From contig DATGKW010000186.1 of assembly GCA_035294465.1 (NCBI GenBank), positions 1 to 17,659 of the forward strand: a DNA stretch of 17,659 nucleotides. The letters run 5' to 3'. Made by a program: the position numbers and the translations under genes. This stretch comes from Paraktedonobacter sp035294465 (lineage in GTDB: Bacteria; Chloroflexota; Ktedonobacteria; Ktedonobacterales; Ktedonobacteraceae). The notes below the pieces were generated by a model. It had not been told where the DNA came from. It searched no databases and was given only the letters and a program-made list of their open reading frames with translations. Shown piece after piece: positions 6,806-12,754 of this stretch. Each line of letters starts with the position of its first letter. The stretch's first letter is position 1.

Positions 6806-7255
6806 ATGCCACGTATCCAGCATAGCATCACAATTTGCGAAAAGCCGGCCAGAGTTTTTGAGATCATCAACGATATTGAGCGCTGGCCCGTCCTTTTTAA
6901 GGAATACCATGGAGCCACTATTCTGGAACGCCAGGAAGAGGGGCGATATACAAAGCTCATTTTTCAATTGACAAATGGCGAAGGAAATTCCTGGCGCTCT
7001 TCGCGGCTGCTTGACCATAAAGAGCTAGTCGCCACGGCCGAACGAGAGGAGCCGCTCTATCCTTTTCTCTATATGCACTTGAAGTGGACCTGCGAAGAGA
7101 CCCTGGAGGGAACGAAGATGACCTGGACGCAGGATTTCGAGATCGATCCTGAAGTTGACACTCCGCTTCCGACCATCCTTGATCGCATGAATGCGCATAC
7201 GCGGGAGAATCAGCAGAGTATTAAGGAGCAGATTGAGGCAGGGGTAACGGTCTAG
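6806..7255 (+). CDS. Polyketide aromatase/cyclase, single-domain SRPBCC (TcmN N-terminal/WhiE-VI-like)
   Basis: A 149-aa START/Bet v 1-type aromatase. Seen: NDIERWPVLFKEYHGA (22-37), NSWRSSRLLD (61-70), ATAERE (76-81), MHLKWTCEE (90-98), GTKMTWTQDFEIDP (102-115), then a C-terminal helix with Asn129 and IKEQIE. By eye and from memory, Trp27, Tyr34, Arg67, Arg80 and Asn129 correspond to pocket residues of TcmN ARO/CYC, which folds and aromatises the first ring of unreduced polyketides. It is one domain, not the didomain used after C9 ketoreduction, and no ketoreductase gene is present, so an unreduced first ring is the simplest prediction. GGAGAGGAGA (6791-6800) precedes the ATG. It is the last gene of the core operon. 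Confidence 0.93.
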   Translation: MPRIQHSITICEKPARVFEIINDIERWPVLFKEYHGATILERQEEGRYTKLIFQLTNGEGNSWRSSRLLDHKELVATAEREEPLYPFLYMHLKWTCEETLEGTKMTWTQDFEIDPEVDTPLPTILDRMNAHTRENQQSIKEQIEAGVTV

Positions 7256-7292
7256 CGAGCGGTTTTAAAGAGTTGGGAATGGCATTTATTTT

Positions 7293-7351
7293 GCTTGTAA
7301 ATGACATTAGCTGCCATATATTACTTTGTAGCAACTAATGCATTTACAAGC
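7293..7351. terminator. Long inverted repeat between convergent genes, possible bidirectional terminator
   Basis: The arms 7293-7310 (GCTTGTAAATGACATTAG) and 7335-7351 (CTAATGCATTTACAAGC) pair over 17 bp with one bulged base, around a 24-nt loop. It sits between the stop of the aromatase gene (+) and the stop of the oxidoreductase gene (-), as a shared terminator would. No clear U-tract follows on either strand, so the terminator role is only likely. Confidence 0.5.
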
Positions 7352-7392
7352 ATTGCAGATACGAGCGAGAGATCGCGATAGAGATCAGAGAC
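7335..7392 (+). repeat. Intergenic element, copy 2 (downstream of the PKS aromatase gene)
   Basis: Diverged relative of 1484-1547. The TTACAA, CATTGCAGA and AGCGA landmarks are in the same order, followed by a 22-nt block at 7371-7392 with 18 identities to 1526-1547. Its end overlaps the last codons of the minus-strand oxidoreductase gene. The 12-mer GAGATCGCGATA also occurs at about 6030-6041, early in the AcpS gene, which may be chance. Confidence 0.45.
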
Positions 7393-8374
7393 GCTTTTCC
7401 TCAATCACCAGTACGGCCTTGCCTGTGACTTTGCGATCCATCAAGTCGTTGAGTGCGTCGGCAGCTCGGTGCAGGGGATAGGTAGCCGAAATGCGTGGTT
7501 TGATTTTTCCTTCCAGGAACCAGGTCATCAGTTCGTGCAAATGTTCCTGGTTACGCTGCGGATTGCGCGTGGTGAACGATCCCCAGAAAACTCCCACGAG
7601 TGAGCAGCCTTTGAGCAAAGTCAGGTTCAGTGGGATTCGTGGAATGTCGCCTGCGGCAAAGCCAATTACCAGGTGACGCCCCTCCCAGGCCATGCCGCGC
7701 AGCGCCGCCTCTGAATAATTCCCTCCAACCGGATCGTAGATCACATCGACTCCTCTGCCAGCGGTCAGTGCCTTGATGCGCTCTTTCAGATCCTCGTTGG
7801 CATAATTAATGCATTCGTCCGCACCGTGCTCACGGCAGATAGCTAGCTTCTCATTGCTGGAAGCTGTAGCGATCACGTGCGCGCCCATAGCTTTGCCAAG
7901 CTCAACCGCAGCCAGACCCACACCGCCAGCAGCGCCCAGTACAAGTAGTGTCTCGCCAGGTTGAAGCTTTGCCCGATCCTTGAGTGCGTAATGCGAAGTG
8001 CCGTAGGCCATCACGAAGGCCGAGGCGGTCACAAAGTCCATCTGCTCAGGGATAGGAATTAAGATTTTGGCATCGGTCAGCACCTCTTCGGCAAAGCCGC
8101 CCCAGCCGGTGAAAGCAATCACCCGATCTCCTACATGGACTTGCTCGACTCCCTCGCCGATCTCCTTGACTACTCCTGCAACCTCACCGCCGGGCGAGAA
8201 GGGCATCTCTGGCTTGAACTGATATTTTCCCTGAATAATCAAGGTATCCGGGAAATTTACTCCACAGGCCCTGACCTTAACGACAACCTGCCCTGGACCA
8301 GGCTTGAGTGGCTCAATCTCCTCAATTACCAGGCTCTCCGGGGGACCATATGCCTTGCATAGCACTGCTTTCAT
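7385..8374 (-). CDS. Zinc-free MDR family NADPH:quinone oxidoreductase / enoyl reductase-like protein
   Basis: A 329-aa medium-chain dehydrogenase/reductase. The N-terminal GroES-like catalytic domain includes MKAVLCKAYGPPESL and VKVRACGVNFPDTLIIQGKY (33-52). The Rossmann domain carries LGAAGGVGLAAVELGKAMGA (146-165), the NADPH-binding AxxGGVG signature of quinone oxidoreductases. Zinc-binding cysteines are absent. The start is preceded by AGAGG. It faces the aromatase gene convergently and is divergent from the catalase gene. Family members reduce quinones or conjugated enones; in aromatic polyketide clusters MDR proteins can act as tailoring enoyl reductases (ActVI-ORF2 type). It closely resembles ordinary housekeeping quinone reductases, so membership in the pathway is uncertain. 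Confidence 0.88.
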   Translation of the reverse strand: MKAVLCKAYGPPESLVIEEIEPLKPGPGQVVVKVRACGVNFPDTLIIQGKYQFKPEMPFSPGGEVAGVVKEIGEGVEQVHVGDRVIAFTGWGGFAEEVLTDAKILIPIPEQMDFVTASAFVMAYGTSHYALKDRAKLQPGETLLVLGAAGGVGLAAVELGKAMGAHVIATASSNEKLAICREHGADECINYANEDLKERIKALTAGRGVDVIYDPVGGNYSEAALRGMAWEGRHLVIGFAAGDIPRIPLNLTLLKGCSLVGVFWGSFTTRNPQRNQEHLHELMTWFLEGKIKPRISATYPLHRAADALNDLMDRKVTGKAVLVIEEKRL

Positions 8375-8631
8375 AGCGAAAAAACCTCTATGTTACTGGC
8401 TAAAATGTTCATTGAGCGTTGCTGACATTATAGCAGATAGCCGGGCTGGAGCGTGTCAAAACCGTGCTGGCAGGTAAATCTTTCCATCGTGCAGAGATCT
8501 GCTTCCATCGAAAAAAGCGATTTCTTTTGAAGGTTTATGTTTGCTTTAGGTGAATGTTCTTAAGCGCCAGCAACGCGAGGCAAAGAGTCTCTCTTTTTCG
8601 CGTATTTTGTACAGCTTTAAGGAGAATACCC
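8375..8631. promoter_or_regulatory. Divergent promoter region; perfect -35/-10 boxes with a long spacer on the minus strand
   Basis: On the minus strand TTGACA (8454-8459, seen as TGTCAA) and TATAAT (8427-8432, seen as ATTATA) are both consensus but 21 bp apart, longer than the normal 16-18. The spacer contains the palindrome AGCCGGGCT. Stretched spacers with central dyads are the hallmark of MerR-type activation, so a redox- or ligand-activated promoter for the oxidoreductase is a possibility. For the catalase on the plus strand no convincing pair of boxes was found. Confidence 0.4.
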
Positions 8632-9528
8632 ATGTTTTTCCACATTCAAAAGTTGATCAATGAGATCGTCCCTGACGAGCCAGATCCGGCGGCGGCGAAT
8701 GCTCTTCAAGAGGGCCTGGGAGGTCAGTTTGGAGAGATGCGAACAATGATGCAATACCTGTTCCAGAGTTTCAATTTTCGTGGCAAGGCGAAACCGTATC
8801 TGGATCTGATCCAGGGAGTTGGTGTTGAGGAGATTAGCCACGTGGAGCTTATAGCCACGACGATCAATCATCTCCTGGATGGTTCACCTCGCTACCGCGG
8901 GAACGGTGTACCTGGCGAGGGCGGCTCTACTCCGCTCAAGATGGCCCTCAACGGAGGCAACATCCATCATTTCCTTGTTGCGGCCCAGGGCGCGATGCCG
9001 GTAGATGCCGCTGGCAATCCCTGGTCCGGCTCTTATATCTATAACAGCGGCAATCTCGTGCTGGATCTGATGTACAATCTCATGCTGGAATGCACGGGGC
9101 GGCTGCAGAAGTGCCGCCTGTATGAGATGACAAATAATAAAATGGCGCGTTCCACTATTGCCTATCTGATTGTGCGTGATCATGCTCATGAGAATGTTTA
9201 TGCGAAAGCGCTGGAGACGCTTGGAGTGAACTGGGGCAGAGTGCTTCCCGTACCGAAGTTCGATGCCATGAAATATCCCGAAGTCAAAAAGCTCATGGAT
9301 CAGGGGATTCATAATACCCAGCATCATTGGCGGTTGGATGGATCCGACATGGAGCAGATTTTCCGTGGCTCGTCACCTTCAGCAAGCGGTGAACTGAGGA
9401 CAACTCCCAAGCCACCGGATGGGGCTCCATTCACGCCCGGTCCGGAAAGACCCGAAGAATTTTCACCTGGCCTGACCCCTGAGTTATGGCAACTGGTGGA
9501 GCAGGTTTCCCATATGAGCAAGGTGTAG
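8632..9528 (+). CDS. Manganese catalase
   Basis: A 298-aa non-haem dimanganese catalase, which splits hydrogen peroxide into water and oxygen in the cytoplasm. Expected metal ligands by motif are Glu35 (GGQFGEMRTMMQY), Glu67 and His70 (GVEEISHVEL), Glu153 (LECTGR) and His186 (RDHAHENVYAKAL). The 33-residue gap between the last two matches known Mn catalases. The C-terminal tail (from about 250) is Pro/Gly-rich, as usual for the family. ATG 8632 is chosen because AAGGAGA (8619-8625) lies 6 nt upstream; 26 further in-frame codons upstream have no such site. Placed among flavin and P450 oxygenase genes it could protect against peroxide from tailoring or quinone redox cycling, but it may equally be a general or sporulation stress enzyme. 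Confidence 0.93.
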   Translation: MFFHIQKLINEIVPDEPDPAAANALQEGLGGQFGEMRTMMQYLFQSFNFRGKAKPYLDLIQGVGVEEISHVELIATTINHLLDGSPRYRGNGVPGEGGSTPLKMALNGGNIHHFLVAAQGAMPVDAAGNPWSGSYIYNSGNLVLDLMYNLMLECTGRLQKCRLYEMTNNKMARSTIAYLIVRDHAHENVYAKALETLGVNWGRVLPVPKFDAMKYPEVKKLMDQGIHNTQHHWRLDGSDMEQIFRGSSPSASGELRTTPKPPDGAPFTPGPERPEEFSPGLTPELWQLVEQVSHMSKV

Positions 9529-9566
9529 CGCGAGCAGGGTTTTCCCAACAAGCCAGGGCTGGCGAA

Positions 9567-9595
9567 GGGAGCCGCGGATCTTGCCTCCGGCTCCC
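9567..9595. terminator. GC-rich hairpin between convergent genes
   Basis: GGGAGCCG (9567-9574) and CGGCTCCC (9588-9595) form a perfect 8-bp stem with a 13-nt loop, 39 nt after the catalase stop and before the end of the minus-strand gene at 9688. The position suits a bidirectional terminator, but no U-tract follows. Confidence 0.4.
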
Positions 9596-9687
9596 TCCAG
9601 TGGCTTCTCTGGCTGGCTAGACGACAGAAGGCATGTGTGAAATGTTGCCTCAGACTACGTCGTTCGTGGAGGCGCGGATCTGAAAAT

Positions 9688-10209
9688 TCAATGATGCATG
9701 CCGATAAATGTCACTAGCAGATACAGGATGTAAAGAGAGAGGCAGATCAGAATAATCGCTCCGTAGCAAGTGAGGTTCCAGGCTCGTCGATTGTTGAGGG
9801 CCTGACGCAATTGTTCGGCCATGTCGGGCGGGTCTAACTGGATATCTGGCGCTTGCTCGGTCAGATGGGGCAGCATTGCGCGGAAATCGCGTGCATTGGT
9901 CATGCCTTCGACCAGCAACATTGTCGAGCCGTCAGTAAGATCGGCCATCAGCACCAGCTTCGCCGGGTTAGGATTACCAGGCGTCAGGGTCAGACGCTCT
10001 ATCGTTTCCAACGGCAAGCGCGTCTCCTTGCCTTCTTCTCTGCTCGTTACTACCAGTTCGTCCGTATATAGCTGTATCTCTTTTCCCATTCCATAGCGCA
10101 CCACGCTGATTGGGGATGTATTTTTGGTATCATATTCGCTCATGCCGTTCTCGATTGGTTGATCTTCGTGCAACTGAATAAGCCACTGCACGCTTTGATT
10201 GTAACGCAT
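9688..10209 (-). CDS. Hypothetical protein with C-terminal transmembrane anchor
   Basis: Not recognised. The 173-aa reading frame (151 aa if Met23, codon 10141-10143, is the start) has no strong ribosome-binding site at either Met. The middle part alternates short strands and turns (VVRYGMGKEIQLYTDELVVT, then RLPLETIERLTL and PAKLVLMADLTDGSTMLLVEG) in a way that suggests a small beta-rich PH-like or membrane-associated regulatory domain. Residues about 146-168 (CYGAIILICLSLYILYLLV region) form one hydrophobic helix, giving a tail-anchored topology with the soluble part probably cytoplasmic. It is divergent from the monooxygenase operon and convergent with the catalase gene, so any role in the pathway is open. 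Confidence 0.6.
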   Translation of the reverse strand: MRYNQSVQWLIQLHEDQPIENGMSEYDTKNTSPISVVRYGMGKEIQLYTDELVVTSREEGKETRLPLETIERLTLTPGNPNPAKLVLMADLTDGSTMLLVEGMTNARDFRAMLPHLTEQAPDIQLDPPDMAEQLRQALNNRRAWNLTCYGAIILICLSLYILYLLVTFIGMHH

Positions 10210-10288
10210 AAAACTTTATCCGTCGATAGCCAACTCCTGCTAATCTGTTCTGGACCGGATTCTTCTCGCGAGGAGCCGTCACAAAAAC

Positions 10289-10321
10289 TTGACTTTCAGT
10301 CATTTTTGAATTATATTCAAA
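10289..10321 (+). promoter_or_regulatory. Sigma-70-like promoter overlaid by two dyads (candidate TetR operators)
   Basis: TTGACT (10289-10294) and TATATT (10312-10317) are 17 bp apart, a good vegetative promoter for the monooxygenase-tetR-P450 operon. Two perfect palindromes cover it: TGACTttcAGTCA (10290-10302) over the -35 and TTTGAATtatATTCAAA (10305-10321) over the -10. A repressor bound there would block RNA polymerase. The TetR-family gene in the same operon is the obvious candidate, by inference only. Confidence 0.6.
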
Positions 10322-10446
10322 GAGAAAGAGTTGTTGCTTTCCGTCAGCTTCGAATTTTGCAGTGCGTGCATGCTTGCTAGATGGAGATGTCTGGTCTGGT
10401 TTCGTCAAAGGCTCGAAGCATGCTGCGCCTGTTGAAGGAGGCAGGG

Positions 10447-12030
10447 ATGACCCGAATTTTTGCTTCTGGTAGCACCAGCAAACCTGTCGCAAATGATGAT
10501 TGCCAGAGGACGGCGCTGCCAGATTTTGTTTCGTTATCTGATGGGAAGGCGCTTCCCCGGCATGTGCGTGTAGCCATTGTGGGAACGGGTTTCTCCGGGC
10601 TGGGAATGGCTATTCAGTTGAAACAGCATGGCTACGATGATTTTATTATCCTTGAGCAGGCTTCTGAAGTCGGGGGCACCTGGCGTGACAATACGTATCC
10701 AGGTTGTGCTTGCGATATTCCCTCGCACCTCTACTCGTTCTCCTTCGCTCTCAACCCTGAGTGGAGCCGCAAGTACTCTCCCCAGGAGGAGATCTGGGCC
10801 TATTTGCGCCGCTGCACTGAGCGTTTTGCCATTGAGCCTCATATCCGATGGAACTGTACGCTGTTGCAGGCGCGGTGGAACGAGGAGGAGCAACAGTGGC
10901 ATCTTACTACCACGCGCGGCCAGTTGACTGCTGCTGTGCTTATTCTTGGCCAGGGACCGCTCAGCGAGCCATCGCTCCCGGCCATTCCCGGCATCGAAGA
11001 GTTCCAGGGAACTCTTTTTCATTCGGCGCAGTGGAGGCACGATTATGACCTGGTAGGCAAGCGCGTGGCCGTGATTGGGACCGGCGCTTCTGCTGTTCAA
11101 TTCCTTCCTCAGATTCAGCCAAAGGTTGCGCACCTTACACTCTTCCAGCGCACGCCGGCCTGGATTCTGCCCCGGCTCGATCAACCTGTTCCAGCCTGGA
11201 GGCAGCGCCTATTTCGCCTTCTTCCGATTACCCAACGCCTGGCACGGGCCAGAATCTATCTACGACAGGAGCTGCTGGCGCTTGGTTTTGTTTACAAAAC
11301 CGATCTGCTCAAAAACGCTGAGCGGCTCGCGAAACGCCATCTCTATAGCCAGATCCAGGACCCCGTACTCCGCGAAAAGCTCACTCCTCACTACGCTATG
11401 GGGTGCAAGCGCATTGTGCTCTCTGACGACTTTTATCCAGCACTGATCCAACCAAACGTCGAGGTGGTTACTGAACGCATACGGGAGGTGCGGGATCATC
11501 ACATTCTCACTGAAGATGGCCGTGAGCGCGAGGTCGACGCGATTATCTGTGGCACTGGCTTTCACGTTACCGATACCCAGATTCCCCGTTGTGTGTATGG
11601 GCGAACCGGTTTCAGTCTGGCGGAAACATGGCAAGGCGGAATCAGTGCATATCTGGGCACAACGGTTGCTGGCTTTCCCAACCTTTTCTTGCTCATCGGT
11701 CCAAATACCGGTCTGGGGCATAACTCGATGGTCTACATGATCGAATCCCAGGTGGCTTACATTCTAGATTGCTTACGCGTAATGGATCGGCGGCATGTGC
11801 AGGCGGTCGAGGTCCGGTCAGAGATCCAGGAGGCTTTCAATCGGAGCATACAAGAGCGCTTGCAGAGGACCGTCTGGGCCTCAGGCTGCGCTAGCTGGTA
11901 CCTGGATGCGCGTGGCTGCAACCCGACCATCTGGCCCGGCTTTACCTTTACTTTCCGGCGCAAGACCCGTCACTTTGATGCGTCGTCGTATAACCTGGTG
12001 CCAGCGGCAGCGCCTGTCGCGAGCTCCTGA
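10447..12030 (+). CDS. Flavin-containing monooxygenase, type I Baeyer-Villiger-like
   Basis: A 527-aa FAD/NADPH monooxygenase. ATG 10447 is chosen because AAGGAGG (10435-10441) lies 5 nt upstream; an in-frame ATG at 10381 would add 22 residues but lacks a ribosome-binding site. Domains: FAD-binding GTGFSG (46-51), GTWRDNTYPG (77-86), the Baeyer-Villiger fingerprint FxGxxxHxxxW as FQGTLFHSAQW (186-196), and NADPH-binding GTGASA (211-216). GTGFH (369-373) is the late FMO-type motif. Type I Baeyer-Villiger enzymes insert oxygen next to a ketone to give esters or lactones; some members instead oxidise heteroatoms. With a P450 it is the likely oxidative tailoring step and could open or expand a quinone or ketone ring. 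The substrate is unknown. Confidence 0.9.
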   Translation: MTRIFASGSTSKPVANDDCQRTALPDFVSLSDGKALPRHVRVAIVGTGFSGLGMAIQLKQHGYDDFIILEQASEVGGTWRDNTYPGCACDIPSHLYSFSFALNPEWSRKYSPQEEIWAYLRRCTERFAIEPHIRWNCTLLQARWNEEEQQWHLTTTRGQLTAAVLILGQGPLSEPSLPAIPGIEEFQGTLFHSAQWRHDYDLVGKRVAVIGTGASAVQFLPQIQPKVAHLTLFQRTPAWILPRLDQPVPAWRQRLFRLLPITQRLARARIYLRQELLALGFVYKTDLLKNAERLAKRHLYSQIQDPVLREKLTPHYAMGCKRIVLSDDFYPALIQPNVEVVTERIREVRDHHILTEDGREREVDAIICGTGFHVTDTQIPRCVYGRTGFSLAETWQGGISAYLGTTVAGFPNLFLLIGPNTGLGHNSMVYMIESQVAYILDCLRVMDRRHVQAVEVRSEIQEAFNRSIQERLQRTVWASGCASWYLDARGCNPTIWPGFTFTFRRKTRHFDASSYNLVPAAAPVASS

Positions 12031-12058
12031 TGGGTTGGCGATGAAAGGAGATGCGAGC

Positions 12059-12118
12059 ATGTTGATAAGAAGATTGGCCGGAGGAGCACCGAAGCTCTGG
12101 CAAGGGGGATATGCATGA
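12059..12118 (+). CDS. Possible 19-aa peptide translationally coupled to tetR
   Basis: A short frame from ATG 12059 encodes a basic, Gly-rich 19-mer starting MLIRRLAGG and ending in GGYA. AAAGGAG (12044-12050) lies 8 nt upstream, an ideal ribosome-binding site that serves no other gene; an in-frame ATG at 12041 would overlap that site. Its stop TGA overlaps the tetR ATG as ATGA, the same coupling seen at the KS pair. It may be a leader peptide that sets tetR translation, or a chance frame in the 84-nt gap. Confidence 0.35.
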   Translation: MLIRRLAGGAPKLWQGGYA

Positions 12119-12729
12119 CGTTGCGTCAGAAACGAGTACCGCGCCGGCAGCGTTTGATTGAGATTGGCCTGGAATTGTTCAGCACGCGTTCCTATGACGA
12201 AGTGGCTATCGATGATATTGCTGACGAAGCGGGTATTGCGAAAGGGCTGCTTTACTACTATTTTCCAACCAAGCACGATTTTTATGTTGCGGTAGTGCGT
12301 TCAGCAGCTGAGCAATTGCTGGCCATGACTAATCCTGACGAAACCCTGCCGCCGCTCGAACGCCTGCGCCGGGGGTTGACCGCATATCTGACCTACGTTG
12401 AGCAGCATGCAGATGCCTATCGTGCGCTGCTGCGCGGCGGCGTTGGTGTTGATAGACAGGTGGCGGCCATTGTGGACGAAGTGCGCACGGAGTACGCCCG
12501 GCGAGTATGCCAGGGATTGTTAGGAGGCCGCGAGCCTTCGCCGCCAGTAGGTGTAGCGGTAAGTGGTTGGGTAGGCTTTGTCGAGGCGCTCAGCCTGGCG
12601 TGGTTGGAACAACGCGAGATTGAGAAAGAGACCCTGTGTGAACTGGCGGTGACGGCGCTGCTGGCAATTGTGGAAAAAACGCCAGATGGTCGCCAGGTTC
12701 TCCACTCATCCGTTCATGAGGCGGATTGA
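12115..12729 (+). CDS. TetR/AcrR family transcriptional regulator
   Basis: A 204-aa one-component regulator. The N-terminal DNA-binding domain (about residues 10-57) shows the classic pattern: IGLELFSTRSYDEVAIDDIA, then the recognition-helix region AGIAKGLLYYYFPTKHDFY. The remaining all-helical part is the variable ligand-binding and dimerisation domain. AAGGGGG (12102-12108) lies 6 nt before the ATG. It stands between the monooxygenase and P450 genes and is probably co-transcribed with them, so autoregulation through the dyads at 10290-10321 is the simplest model. The ligand could be a pathway product or intermediate; this is inference. Confidence 0.92.
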   Translation: MTLRQKRVPRRQRLIEIGLELFSTRSYDEVAIDDIADEAGIAKGLLYYYFPTKHDFYVAVVRSAAEQLLAMTNPDETLPPLERLRRGLTAYLTYVEQHADAYRALLRGGVGVDRQVAAIVDEVRTEYARRVCQGLLGGREPSPPVGVAVSGWVGFVEALSLAWLEQREIEKETLCELAVTALLAIVEKTPDGRQVLHSSVHEAD

Positions 12730-12754
12730 CTCTTCGCCTGAAGGAGGTACGCTT

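Noticed and set aside
10534..11184. A 216-codon minus-strand open frame opposite the monooxygenase gene
   Set aside because: It lies antisense to a clear FAD/NADPH monooxygenase, lacks family motifs and is a by-product of codon usage.
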